Shown here one piece after another: positions 36,125 to 44,137 of a stretch of DNA of 64,000 nucleotides. Under the pieces are notes generated by a model. That model worked only from the letters and a program-made list of their open reading frames with translations. It had not been told where the DNA came from and did no database searches. The number at the start of each line of letters is the position of its first letter. Positions within the stretch are counted from its first letter, which is position 1. The position numbers and the translations under genes are program-made. This stretch comes from Dyella sp. A6 (GTDB lineage Bacteria; Pseudomonadota; Gammaproteobacteria; Xanthomonadales; Rhodanobacteraceae), in NCBI RefSeq assembly GCF_036320485.1, contig NZ_CP132911.1:1116001-1180000 (forward strand), read 5' to 3'.

Positions 36125-36192
36125 ATGGGGGATTGACCTCCGCTGTGCGCGACTCTCGTCATCTGCATGCCCTCATTGCATCAATCCCCCAT
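36125..36192 (+). repeat. 12-bp perfect inverted repeat upstream of the VOC gene
   Basis: Arms ATGGGGGATTGA at 36125-36136 and TCAATCCCCCAT at 36181-36192 enclose 44 bases. In RNA this would be a 12-bp helix closing a large loop just before the ribosome site of the downstream gene (AAGGAG at about 36222). It could be a structured leader or a small RNA. Confidence 0.45.
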
Positions 36193-36233
36193 CACCGGCA
36201 GGCCGCGCAGGCATGGCCGCCAAGGAGAAAGTC

Positions 36234-36626
36234 ATGAAGCAACACCTGGGTGCGCTGGCCCTGCTGGTGGCCGATTACGACGAAGCGATTGCCTGGTATA
36301 CCGGCAAGCTGGGTTTTGAGCTGATCGACGACATCGATCAGGGCGGCGGCAAGCGCTGGGTCGTCCTGGCCCCTCCGGGCTCGACCGAAACCCGCCTGCT
36401 GCTGGCCCGTGCGGCCGACGACGCGCAGCGCTCACGCATCGGCAACCAGACCGGCGGCCGGGTCTTCCTGTTCCTGCACACCGACGACTTCCAGCGCGAC
36501 TGGCAACGCATGCGTGCCGCCGGCGTGCACTTTCGCGAGGAGCCGCGCCACGAACCCTACGGCACGGTCGCCGTGTTCGAAGACCTGTACGGCAATGCGT
36601 GGGATCTTCTGCAGTCGAAGCGTTGA
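36234..36626 (+). CDS. VOC-family protein (glyoxalase/bleomycin resistance superfamily)
   Basis: 130 residues from ATG 36234 (AAGGAG 6 bases upstream). The fold is shown by LGALALLVADYDEAIAWYTG, GGRVFLFLHTDDFQRDWQRM and the C-terminal EPYGTVAVFEDLYGNAWDL, which supplies the typical metal-ligand Glu. Members are dioxygenases, glyoxalases or drug-binding proteins; this one cannot be assigned. Confidence 0.9.
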   Translation: MKQHLGALALLVADYDEAIAWYTGKLGFELIDDIDQGGGKRWVVLAPPGSTETRLLLARAADDAQRSRIGNQTGGRVFLFLHTDDFQRDWQRMRAAGVHFREEPRHEPYGTVAVFEDLYGNAWDLLQSKR

Positions 36627-36658
36627 TGCCCACGCGTGGTCACTGCAAACGGCGCATC

Positions 36659-36892
36659 ATGGCAAAGTGGTTTGATGGCCGGGTTTGGAACCGATCCATA
36701 CAAAGGTGGTCCTGCGAGGGGTGATAGATCTACGAGGCGTCAGCGAACTCTTGCCGATGCTATGAGCGACTTGAGGATGCTGCTGAGATCATCTGGGTGG
36801 AGCATGGAGCCGCTAAGCTCAGCAAGCTGAAGCGGGGGGCGAGGTCGCTGAGTGAATCCAAAGAGAATGTGGATGTCGAACCACGCACCTAA
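36659..36892 (+). pseudogene. Broken small gene upstream of the LRR gene
   Basis: Three coding-like pieces lie in order. ATG 36659 opens MAKWFDGRVWNRSIQ and stops at tandem TGA TAG (36722-36727). A second frame reads VVLRGVIDLRGVSELLPML and stops at 36763-36765. The first frame resumes near 36761 with YERLEDAAEIIWVEHGAAK and ends at TAA 36890-36892, 11 bases before the LRR start. Joined, they look like one protein of about 75 residues disrupted by small indels or stops. I do not recognise it. Base and codon use are AT-richer than the neighbours. It could also be sequence error. Confidence 0.4.
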
Positions 36893-36903
36893 AAATTTGT
36901 CTG

Positions 36904-37680
36904 ATGCGGACGGCGCTGCCGCCGCTCAACTCCAGCCTTAGGCCTCTTAACGTGGTCATGTTGCTACTCGATAGAGAAAACGATCTATCCGTTATCGCGG
37001 AAGCGCAAGACCTGGATCTTCGAAATGTTCGCGAACGCGACTGGCCCGCTGTATTAGGTGCTAAAAATGCAGTCCGCCTCACGCTGTATAACGTCATGGC
37101 GCCGCAACTACCGGACCTTTCAGGTCTTGCGTCGCTCAACGCACTTTCGATCACGTGGGCCAATAAGATCCAGACTATTACGCCGATTTTTAACATGCCT
37201 CAGCTGAGGCATCTATTGATCTCTGACTTCGCGAAATTACGTGATTTAAGCGGCCTCGAACAGCTCTCGTCGCTTGAGGAGCTGCATCTGTCCGGCAACC
37301 TGGGAAGCCTCTCTCCGCCGCTTCGACTACTCAGCTTGGCACCCGTTTATCGGCTTGAGTCACTTCAGAGTTTTTCGTTGAGAAATGCCAAGCTTGAAGA
37401 TGACGACATCACAGGTCTGTCAGACTGTTCTCAGCTACGCCAGCTTGACTTGTCTAACCAATTCGAGAGACAGCAGTTTGCATATCTTGCAAAGCACCTC
37501 AATGCGCAGTTGGAACAGCCCATCTGTGCGCATCGGCCGACTTCTCTCACGTGCGAGAAGTGCGGCATTGGTAAGCGCCTAGTGACAGGGCGCAGGGGGC
37601 CGTTGCTGTGTCCGGCCTGTGATCGGGCCCGACTGGCGAAAGCGGAGATTGAATTTGCAAAGCTAATGGAAAAGGTTTAA
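36904..37680 (+). CDS. Leucine-rich repeat protein with C-terminal zinc ribbon
   Basis: 258 residues from ATG 36904; an internal ATG at 36958 is possible. About five LRR units are visible (LSGLASLNALSIT, MPQLRHLLISDFAKL, LSGLEQLSSLEELHLSG, LESLQSFSLRNAKL, CSQLRQLDLSN). The C-terminus has two Cys pairs in LTCEKCGIGKRL and LLCPACDRAR, a likely zinc ribbon. There is no signal peptide. Composition is clearly AT-richer than flanking genes, which suggests transfer. It is flanked by two broken genes. LRR plus zinc ribbon suggests a protein- or nucleic-acid-binding recognition role (inference). Confidence 0.8.
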   Translation: MRTALPPLNSSLRPLNVVMLLLDRENDLSVIAEAQDLDLRNVRERDWPAVLGAKNAVRLTLYNVMAPQLPDLSGLASLNALSITWANKIQTITPIFNMPQLRHLLISDFAKLRDLSGLEQLSSLEELHLSGNLGSLSPPLRLLSLAPVYRLESLQSFSLRNAKLEDDDITGLSDCSQLRQLDLSNQFERQQFAYLAKHLNAQLEQPICAHRPTSLTCEKCGIGKRLVTGRRGPLLCPACDRARLAKAEIEFAKLMEKV

Positions 37681-37935
37681 TAGCTGTGTAGAATGCTTCT
37701 TATCAACTCCGGACGCATGATGCTTTTGCCCCAGTGTTCAACCCAAACTGCGAAGCAGTCTGGAACGATGAATATCATCTTTGGGCTCGGCGGATCACTG
37801 AAAGGCCGTTGAGAAAATTTCGTACATTGCTTCGGAATGGATACGCTCAATCACGGGTCGCATAGGCCCGTCCGCTTGCACAACCAGCCAGATCAGTCGG
37901 CGATGTCCTTCCGTGAAGACGGGCCGCAGCGTGTC
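37677..37935 (-). pseudogene. Truncated, frameshifted gene remnant converging on the LRR gene
   Basis: On the minus strand one frame, entering from within the arsR 3' end, reads FTEGHRRLIWLVVQADGPMR and IERIHSEAMYEIFSTAFQ and stops at TGA near 37815. The next frame continues with PPSPKMIFIVPDCFAVWVEH and IMRPELIRSILHSY, ending at TAA 37677-37679. That stop overlaps the LRR stop from the other strand. Joined by one frameshift it looks like the C-terminal part of a single unknown protein whose 5' part is missing. The upper boundary is approximate. If intact alone, an ATG at 37778 would give a 33-residue protein. Confidence 0.45.
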
Positions 37936-38270
37936 TGTGGAGCCGCATCGCAGGCGGCGCCGGCGCAGCAGTTTTCCGTGAGGTAGGCGACCAGCTGGTT
38001 CATCGATTCGATCGATGCGGTGTAGAAGATGTGCCGGCCACTGGGGCGGCGGGTGACCAGGCCGGCGTGGGCCAGTTCCTTGAGGTGGAACGACAGGGTG
38101 GCGTTGGCCATGCCCAGCTTGTCGCCGATCTCGCCCACGGCAAGACCGTCGGGCGCATGCTCGACCAGCAGGCGGAAGATGCCGAGGCGCGACGCCTGTG
38201 CAAGGCCCGACAGCATGGTCAGGGCCTGCTCGGTCTGGACGACGGGTGTTCGAGGTGCACGGGAGGACAT
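37893..38270 (-). CDS. arsR: ArsR-family transcriptional repressor with C-terminal Cys cluster
   Basis: 125 residues from ATG 38270. The winged helix (about 15-95; FRLLVEHAPDGLAVGEIGDK, LSFHLKELAHAGLVTRRPSG) is followed by a C-terminal cluster NCCAGAAC with another Cys further on. This resembles the As(III) site of the Acidithiobacillus-type ArsR rather than the E. coli site in the DNA-recognition helix (established for that family; assignment by pattern). It is the last gene of the arsC-acr3-arsC-arsR operon and probably controls it. The final residues (after CCAGAACD) may be altered by the fusion point with the gene remnant downstream. Confidence 0.9.
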   Translation of the reverse strand: MSSRAPRTPVVQTEQALTMLSGLAQASRLGIFRLLVEHAPDGLAVGEIGDKLGMANATLSFHLKELAHAGLVTRRPSGRHIFYTASIESMNQLVAYLTENCCAGAACDAAPQTRCGPSSRKDIAD

Positions 38271-38293
38271 GGCCGGCAGTGTAGCGTGCCGGT

Positions 38294-38791
38294 TCACGCG
38301 TCCGGTGCCTGTAGGGCCTCGATCCGACTCTTCAGGGCCAGCCGGTCCAGCTTTTCGATGGGCAGGTTCAACAGCAGCCCAATGCGCTGTTGCAGCAGGC
38401 CGCGTGCCAGGGCGAATGCCTTCCTGATGGTGTCGTCGTCGCCCACGACCTTGGCGGGGTCGGGGATGCTCCAATGGGCGGTGATGGGTGCGCCGGGCCA
38501 GGCCGGGCACTGTTCCGCGGCGGCCTGGTCGCAGACGGTGATGATGAAATCCATGACCGGTGCGCCGGGCCTGGCGAACTCGTCCCAGCCCTTGCTGCGC
38601 AGGCCCGTGGTCGGCAGGTTCACGGCCGTGAGTGCTTCCAGTGTCCTGGGATGGATGTGCCCCAGCGGATGGCTACCGGCGCTGTAGCCCTTGAAGTGGC
38701 CGTGCCCGAGGTGATCGGTGAGGACCTCGGCAAAGATGCTGCGGGCCGAGTTGCCGGTGCAGATATAGAGCACGTTGTAGTGGCCGTGCAT
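38294..38791 (-). CDS. arsC: Arsenate reductase, low-molecular-weight phosphatase type (copy 1)
   Basis: 165 residues. The P-loop CTGNSARS sits at about 11-18 with the nucleophile Cys, DFIITVCDQAAAEQCPAWPG carries the further cysteines and the His/Trp segment ITAHWSIPDP follows. This is the thioredoxin-coupled type that reduces arsenate to arsenite. It lies between acr3 and arsR, 11 bases after acr3. A second, divergent copy opens the operon. Confidence 0.92.
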   Translation of the reverse strand: MHGHYNVLYICTGNSARSIFAEVLTDHLGHGHFKGYSAGSHPLGHIHPRTLEALTAVNLPTTGLRSKGWDEFARPGAPVMDFIITVCDQAAAEQCPAWPGAPITAHWSIPDPAKVVGDDDTIRKAFALARGLLQQRIGLLLNLPIEKLDRLALKSRIEALQAPDA

Positions 38792-38802
38792 GGGGGCTTC
38801 CT

Positions 38803-39888
38803 CTAGTGCGTCCGGGTTTCGTACCAGTGCCGGCTGCGGGTCACGATGCGCACGACCGACAGCATCACCGGTACCTCGATCAGCACGCCGACGACGGTGG
38901 CCAGCGCAGCGCCGGAATGCACGCCGAACAGGCCCACGGCCGCGGCGACGGCCAGCTCGAAGAAGTTGCTGGCACCGATCAGTGCCGAAGGGCCGGCCAC
39001 GCAGTGCGCCACGCCCATCCAGCGGTTGAGCAGGTAGGCCAGGCCGGCGTTGAAGTAGACCTGGATCAGGATCGGCACGGCCAGCATCGCGATGATCAGC
39101 GGATGGTCGAGAATCTGCTGGCCCTGGAAGCCAAACAGCAGCACCAGCATCAGCAGCAACGCAGCGAGGGAGATCGGTCCCAGGCGCGCCAGCAGCCGAT
39201 CCAATGCGGGTTGGCCGCCATGCCGCAGCATCCAGTGGCGCAGCAGGGCGCTGGCGATCACTGGCACCACGATATACAGCGCGACCGACAGCACCAGGGT
39301 GTTCCACGGCACGGTGATGGCCGACAGACCCAGCAGCAGGCCGACGATGGGGGCGAACGCCACCACCATGATGGCGTCGTTCAGCGCCACCTGGCTCAGC
39401 GTGAACGCCGGCTCGCCGTTGCACAGGCGGCTCCATACGAACACCATCGCCGTGCACGGTGCCGCGGCCAGCAGGATCAGGCCGGCGATGTAGGCGTCCA
39501 GCTGGTCCGCCGGCAGTGCGGCGGCGAAGACGTGGCGGATGAAGATCCAGCCGAGCAGGGCCATCGAGAACGGCTTCACCGCCCAGTTCACGAACAGCGT
39601 CACGCCCATGCCCTTCCAGTGCTGGCCGACCGCCTTCAGTGCGGCGAAATCGATCTTCAGCAGCATCGGCACGATCATCAGCCAGATCAGCACTGCGATC
39701 GGCAGGTTTACCTGTGCCATTTCCGTGTGGCCCAGGTAGGCGAAGGTGCCGGGCAACAGGTGGCCAAGCCCGATGCCGCCGGCCATGCACAGCAGCACCC
39801 AGGCGGTAAGAAAGCGCTCGAAGAAACTGATCGCGGGACGGCTGGCGGCGGTTGCCGGGGCGGTCATGCGGTCGGCGGACTGGCTCAT
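38803..39888 (-). CDS. acr3: Arsenite efflux permease Acr3
   Basis: 361 residues with about ten transmembrane segments. The family motif AAPCTAMVFVWSRLCNGEP contains the essential Cys of helix 4, with NDAIMVVAFAPIVG after it and a GASNFFELAVAAA segment in the last third. It exports arsenite by the proton gradient. Its ATG overlaps the stop of the upstream arsC copy by 4 bases, so translation is coupled. Confidence 0.95.
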   Translation of the reverse strand: MSQSADRMTAPATAASRPAISFFERFLTAWVLLCMAGGIGLGHLLPGTFAYLGHTEMAQVNLPIAVLIWLMIVPMLLKIDFAALKAVGQHWKGMGVTLFVNWAVKPFSMALLGWIFIRHVFAAALPADQLDAYIAGLILLAAAPCTAMVFVWSRLCNGEPAFTLSQVALNDAIMVVAFAPIVGLLLGLSAITVPWNTLVLSVALYIVVPVIASALLRHWMLRHGGQPALDRLLARLGPISLAALLLMLVLLFGFQGQQILDHPLIIAMLAVPILIQVYFNAGLAYLLNRWMGVAHCVAGPSALIGASNFFELAVAAAVGLFGVHSGAALATVVGVLIEVPVMLSVVRIVTRSRHWYETRTH

Positions 39889-40391
39889 GCCGCGTTCTCC
39901 GCTTCAAGCGTGCCGATGGCATCCAACTGCGCGGCCCACTCGCTGCGCGGCATCGACTCCAGCGGCAGCGCGATGCAGGCGCGGATGCGTGCGGAAACGG
40001 TCCGGAAGGCGGTTTCGAACGCCTGCAGCCGGGTGGCGTCGTCGCCCTCGACGGCAGCCGGGTCGGGTAGGCCCCAGTGGGTGCGCACAAAGTCGCCGAA
40101 CAGCACCGGGCAGGGCTCGCTGGCGGCGCTGTTGCACACCGTCACCACGATATCCAGGGCCGGGCCGTCAGCTTCGGTGAAGCGGTCCCACGACTTGCTC
40201 GACAGGCCTTCGCACGGTATCGCGTGTTGCTGCAGCACGGTCAGCGCCAGCGGATTGACCCGGCCGGTGGGGCGGCTGCCGGCGCTGAAAGCCAGGAAGC
40301 GGCCGGCGCCAAGCGCGTTCAGGGTGGCTTCGGCGAGCACGCTGCGGGCGGAGTTGCCTGTGCAGACGAACAGGACGCGGATGGGTGACAT
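39885..40391 (-). CDS. arsC: Arsenate reductase, low-molecular-weight phosphatase type (copy 2)
   Basis: 168 residues from ATG 40391; an in-frame ATG at 40409 would add six residues. P-loop CTGNSARS near the N-terminus, [20 protein letters not shown] with paired cysteines, and THWGLPDP. It is clearly related to but divergent from the copy at 38294-38791. It is the first gene of the operon, divergent from arsH. Two copies may differ in electron donor or substrate range (inference). Confidence 0.9.
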   Translation of the reverse strand: MSPIRVLFVCTGNSARSVLAEATLNALGAGRFLAFSAGSRPTGRVNPLALTVLQQHAIPCEGLSSKSWDRFTEADGPALDIVVTVCNSAASEPCPVLFGDFVRTHWGLPDPAAVEGDDATRLQAFETAFRTVSARIRACIALPLESMPRSEWAAQLDAIGTLEAENAA

Positions 40392-40416
40392 GGACGGGCC
40401 TTGTTTCATTTCGATG

Positions 40417-40434
40417 TTTCCATGATGATGGAAA
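40417..40434. promoter_or_regulatory. Palindrome between arsC and arsH, candidate ArsR operator
   Basis: TTTCCATGATGATGGAAA is a perfect 7-bp arm palindrome with a 4-base spacer. It lies in the short gap between the divergent arsC (start 40391) and arsH (start 40454). The position lets one repressor control both transcripts. Binding by the ArsR of this operon is inference. Confidence 0.6.
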
Positions 40435-40453
40435 TATATTGCCACTACAAGAC

Positions 40454-41188
40454 ATGCCGATGCTCCCGCTCGACCCCGCCGACCTGCCGAATATCGATGA
40501 CAACGCCCTGCAGGTGCCCAGCCTGGAAGCGCTGCGCCTGACCGATGCCTCGCGGCACCCGCCGCGGATCCTGCTGCTGTACGGCTCGCTGCGGCCGCAG
40601 TCCTACAGCCGCAAGCTGGCACTGGAAGCGGAACGCCTGCTGCGCCACTTCGGCGCCGAGACCCGCATCTTCGATCCGCACGAGCTGCCGGTGCTCGACA
40701 GTGTCGACGCCAGCCACCCCAGGGTGCAGGAACTGCGCGCGCTGTCGCAGTGGTCGGAAGGTCAGGTGTGGGTCAGCCCGGAGCGCCACGGCACCATCAC
40801 CGGCGTGTTCAAGAACCAGATCGACTGGCTGCCGCTGGAAGACGGCAGCGTGCGTCCGACCCAGGGTCGGACGCTGGCGGTGATGCAGGTGTGCGGCGGT
40901 TCGCAGTCGTTCAATGCGGTCAACACGCTGCGTGTGCTGGGACGCTGGATGCGCATGGTGACGATTCCGAACCAGTCGTCGGTGGCCAAGGCCTGGCAGG
41001 AGTTCGACGACGACGGACGCATGAAGCCGTCGCCGTTCTACGACCGCGTGGTCGACGTGATGGAAGAGCTGGTGAAGTTCACCCTGATGGTGCGCGACCG
41101 CAGCGATTATCTGGTCGACCGCTACAGCGAGCGCAAGGCCGAGCTGCGCAAGCGTGCTGCAGAAGGCGTAGTTGCCGAAGCCAGCTGA
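40454..41188 (+). CDS. arsH: NADPH-dependent FMN reductase ArsH (organoarsenical oxidase)
   Basis: 244 residues from ATG 40454 (another ATG 6 bases on). The flavodoxin-like fold has [20 protein letters not shown] (FMN phosphate loop) and the family motif [20 protein letters not shown], plus a conserved [10 protein letters not shown] segment. ArsH oxidises trivalent methylarsenicals to less toxic pentavalent forms and has quinone/Fe reductase activity in some species. It is transcribed away from the arsC-acr3-arsC-arsR operon. Confidence 0.94.
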   Translation: MPMLPLDPADLPNIDDNALQVPSLEALRLTDASRHPPRILLLYGSLRPQSYSRKLALEAERLLRHFGAETRIFDPHELPVLDSVDASHPRVQELRALSQWSEGQVWVSPERHGTITGVFKNQIDWLPLEDGSVRPTQGRTLAVMQVCGGSQSFNAVNTLRVLGRWMRMVTIPNQSSVAKAWQEFDDDGRMKPSPFYDRVVDVMEELVKFTLMVRDRSDYLVDRYSERKAELRKRAAEGVVAEAS

Positions 41189-41216
41189 GAGCCCGTTGCT
41201 GCGATGGGCAGTCGGT

Positions 41217-42125
41217 TCAGTCGGTCACGTCGGGCTCGAAGAAGCTCCAGCGGATTTCGCCGAACGCGGCCTTCATGTCGCGTTCGACCGCGTTGATCGC
41301 ATCGATCAGCGCAAGGTCGCTGTCGGCCGGCGCCATCTGCGCCTTCACCGCCACCATCACGTCCGGCCCCATCTGCACGGTGATCAGGTTCAGCACCTGC
41401 GCGACCTCGCTGCGGGCCTGCAGAAAGGACAGCAGCTCGGCACGGCGCGCCGGCTCCATGCCCTGGCCGATCAGCAGTGCCTTCACCTCTACCGCCACCG
41501 CGATGGCCACCACGATCAGCAGCACGCCGATGGCAATGGTGCCCAGCGCGTCGAACAGAAGGTTGCCGGTGAGCATGGTGGCACCTACCGCCAGCGTGGC
41601 CAGGCACAGGCCGATCAGTGCGGCGAAGTCTTCGCCGAAAATCACCAGCAGCTCGCTCGAGCGCGTCTCGCGGAACCAGCGCCACAGGCTGCGTTCGCCG
41701 CGCGCCTTGTTCACTTCCTGCAGGCAGCCGTGCATCGAGAAGCTTTCCGCCACGATGCCGAAGGCCAGCACGCCCAGCGCCAGCCACGGCCATTTCAGCG
41801 GCTCGGGATGGCTCAGTTTGTGCACGCCTTCGTAGACCGAAAACATGCCGCCCACGCTGAACAGCAGCAGCGCTACCAGGAACGACCAGAAATACAGCGC
41901 GCGCCCCCAGCCCAGCGGAAACTCGTCCGACGGCGGCCGCCTGGCCTGGCGCATGCCCAGCAGCAACAGGCCCTGGTTGCCGCAGTCGGCCAGCGAATGG
42001 ATCGCCTCGGCCAGCATCGCCCCGGAGCCGGTGAGTACGGCGGCAACCAGCTTGGAGACGAAGATCGCGAAGTTCGCGCCCAGGGCGAGGAAGATCGCCT
42101 TCAGCGAATTGGCGTGGCCGGACAT
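41217..42125 (-). CDS. Cation diffusion facilitator family transporter
   Basis: 302 residues from ATG 42125 (AAGGAGCGAC upstream). The first helices read LGANFAIFVSKLVAAVLTGS and AEAIHSLADCGNQGLLLLG, in which the HSxxD region is the CDF metal site. Another conserved segment is ELLVIFGEDFAALIGL, and a cytoplasmic C-terminal domain (about 215-302) follows. It exports divalent metal ions such as Zn, Fe or Mn; specificity is not resolved. Convergent with arsH. Confidence 0.88.
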   Translation of the reverse strand: MSGHANSLKAIFLALGANFAIFVSKLVAAVLTGSGAMLAEAIHSLADCGNQGLLLLGMRQARRPPSDEFPLGWGRALYFWSFLVALLLFSVGGMFSVYEGVHKLSHPEPLKWPWLALGVLAFGIVAESFSMHGCLQEVNKARGERSLWRWFRETRSSELLVIFGEDFAALIGLCLATLAVGATMLTGNLLFDALGTIAIGVLLIVVAIAVAVEVKALLIGQGMEPARRAELLSFLQARSEVAQVLNLITVQMGPDVMVAVKAQMAPADSDLALIDAINAVERDMKAAFGEIRWSFFEPDVTD

Positions 42126-42215
42126 GTCGCTCCTTGCATGCATCACGGGACGGGTCATTCTAGCCGCGACATGCCGCAGCATGACGGCACGCTGCCTTTC
42201 GGGCACGATCCAGGC

Positions 42216-42944
42216 ATGAGTTATCGCGAAGCGCTGCCAGCGCCCCATTTGCGGCATCTGGTGTCGGCCTATTGGGGCATTGCACCGGCGGGGAAGGATG
42301 CAAGCGACGTCCGGCGTGTGCTGCCCGATGGTTGCGCCGACCTCATCTGCGAGCTTGACGGTACGGAGCCCAGAGCGCGCTGGGTTGGCACGATGACCCG
42401 CGCGATGCTTGTTTCCGTACGCACCGAACAGGCGCTGTTCGGTATCCGTTTCGCGTCGGGTGGACTGTATCCCTTGCTGGGCGTGCCACTCAGCGCATTG
42501 GTGGACGCTTCGGTGGACGTGACTGACCTTACGGCCATGCACTGGCGCCCGCCGCTTGAGCGATGGTATGCGGCCCCCGATTTCGCCACACGTTGTGCAC
42601 TGGCGAATGACAGCCTGAATGCTGCACTTCCGCGGCTGGCCGGGCATGATCTGACGGCATTGTTGCGGGACGTCAGCCGGTCGGTCGAGTTGCCTACGGT
42701 GGCGGCGCTGACATGCCAGAGTGGTTTAGGAGTGCGCAGCCTGCAGCGTCGTTTCCTGGAGAGCGTTGGGGTGAGTCCCCGCCAGCATCTGCGCTACCTG
42801 CGCTTCGAACGAGCACGGCAGATGCTGGAAATGCGGAAGCGGTCGACGGTCGATATCGCACTGGCGGCCGGTTACAGCGACCAGGCTCACTTCGTGCGTG
42901 AGTTCGCGCGTTTCGCAGGTGTCACGCCGGGGCGCTGGCGTTGA
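42216..42944 (+). CDS. AraC-family transcriptional regulator
   Basis: 242 residues from ATG 42216; an ATG at 42171 is possible. N-terminal DUF6597-like sensor region (LPAPHLRHLVSAYWGIAP, VLPDGCADLICELDG). The C-terminal AraC double helix-turn-helix reads TCQSGLGVRSLQRRFLESVG and VDIALAAGYSDQAHFVREF. The next gene, a VOC protein 71 bases downstream on the same strand, is a possible target. Confidence 0.88.
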   Translation: MSYREALPAPHLRHLVSAYWGIAPAGKDASDVRRVLPDGCADLICELDGTEPRARWVGTMTRAMLVSVRTEQALFGIRFASGGLYPLLGVPLSALVDASVDVTDLTAMHWRPPLERWYAAPDFATRCALANDSLNAALPRLAGHDLTALLRDVSRSVELPTVAALTCQSGLGVRSLQRRFLESVGVSPRQHLRYLRFERARQMLEMRKRSTVDIALAAGYSDQAHFVREFARFAGVTPGRWR

Positions 42945-43015
42945 CGCATTCGTTCAATACGACGGCATCGGTTGCCGTCATCCTGTTCCGACATTCAGTG
43001 TACGAGGAATAGCCC

Positions 43016-43411
43016 ATGTCCCATCCTGTCTGCCGCAAGGCCACTCCGGTACTGTTCGCGCCGGACATCACACCCGGCGTGGCCTTCTGGCGAGACCGAC
43101 TCGGTTTCGAGGTGACGACCGAGGTACCCGGCAACAACGGCCCGGCTTTCGCGATCCTGTTCGGTCACGGCATCGAGGTGATGTATCAGAGCCAGGCGGC
43201 ACTCGCCGCTGACCCGCATGCGGGTCAGGTCACGTGGCATGGCGACCGCAGCTATTTGTTCGTCGAGGTGGACGACATCGACGCCATTGCGTCCGCACTG
43301 GATGGCTGCGAGATCCTGTCGCCACGACACGAGACGTTTTATGGCGCTATCGAAATCGCGTACCGCGAACCCACTGGTCACGTCGTCACGTTTGCCCAGT
43401 TCAAGCCTTAG
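43016..43411 (+). CDS. VOC-family protein
   Basis: 131 residues, AGGAA 7 bases before the ATG. A single VOC module: CRKATPVLFAPDITPGVAFW, SYLFVEVDDIDAIASAL and YREPTGHVVTFAQF, with the Glu of EPTG as likely metal ligand. It follows the AraC gene on the same strand. The substrate is unknown. Confidence 0.9.
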   Translation: MSHPVCRKATPVLFAPDITPGVAFWRDRLGFEVTTEVPGNNGPAFAILFGHGIEVMYQSQAALAADPHAGQVTWHGDRSYLFVEVDDIDAIASALDGCEILSPRHETFYGAIEIAYREPTGHVVTFAQFKP

Positions 43412-43497
43412 GCATCATCCAGCTCATCTGCGCATCCCGGCAGCCAGGAATCGGTTGGCCGGCTGGCGTGGCGAACCAGGCTGCTGCCCGGAGGGGC

Positions 43498-44010
43498 TCA
43501 GCGGATGCCGACACCCAGGCCCAGACCGAAGTGCACGTTGTTGCGGCCCTGTGTCATTTCGCTGGCGGTCCAGCGGTGCGCCTGCACCACCTTCACCAGC
43601 GGGAACACATAACTGGCTTCGCCAACGTGGCCGGCACGGCTGCCATTGAGCGTGCCGCTGACGGTGATCGGCGCACCGGGAGGGTAGTTCAGCGGTTCCA
43701 CGTAGCCGGGGATGACGGCGATGAAGCGGCCGCTGGCGGTGGCATTCAGGCGCGGGCGCTGCGAGCCATCCAGCGGCAGTGCCAGCACTTCGATCTCGGT
43801 GCGGTCGGGAAAATTGGTCACCGACACCACCGTGCCACCCCAGATGACCTGGCCATGCGCATAGTTCTCCGGCGTCCGCGCCACCTGCATCGGGGTTGCC
43901 GCCACGGCATTCGCGGGCACCTTGTAGATCGGGGCCGGCGCGCAGGCCGACAGCATCAGCGCGGCCAGGGGAGCAAGCAGGAGCGGCGGGAAGCGGAGCA
44001 GGGGACGCAT
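43498..44010 (-). CDS. Slp-family outer membrane lipoprotein
   Basis: 170 residues from ATG 44010 (AAAGGA 8 bases upstream). A lipoprotein signal with lipobox LSAC (Cys about 23) precedes the Slp core: VIWGGTVVSVTNFPDRTEIE, GRFIAVIPGYVEPLNYPPG and a C-terminal VHFGLGLGVGIR strand. Slp proteins are starvation- or acid-inducible outer membrane lipoproteins in enterobacteria. The role here is unknown. Confidence 0.9.
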   Translation of the reverse strand: MRPLLRFPPLLLAPLAALMLSACAPAPIYKVPANAVAATPMQVARTPENYAHGQVIWGGTVVSVTNFPDRTEIEVLALPLDGSQRPRLNATASGRFIAVIPGYVEPLNYPPGAPITVSGTLNGSRAGHVGEASYVFPLVKVVQAHRWTASEMTQGRNNVHFGLGLGVGIR

Positions 44011-44137
44011 GGCGGGAGTCCTTTGGCGGCGGGTGTGCCCGGTGGCGCCATCCTTGCGCATCGGAAATGCGCCGGATGCATGTGTGGCTAGGCTACCTCA
44101 AGCCGTGCCGCCCTTGCGCATGTGCCGCGGTGCCGGT

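Larger units (their letters stand above)
35844..36233. other. 390-base divergent intergenic region with a 12-bp inverted repeat
   Basis: It separates the minus-strand GNAT gene from the plus-strand VOC gene. Besides the candidate -10 at 35919-35924, it holds a perfect inverted repeat ATGGGGGATTGA/TCAATCCCCCAT (36125-36136 and 36181-36192), with 44 bases between the arms, ending about 40 bases before the VOC start. I see no gene in it. Confidence 0.5.

Noticed and set aside
38806-40425. A 539-codon plus-strand frame over acr3 and arsC
   Set aside because: Antisense to recognised ars genes; rich in His and Gln with no motif.
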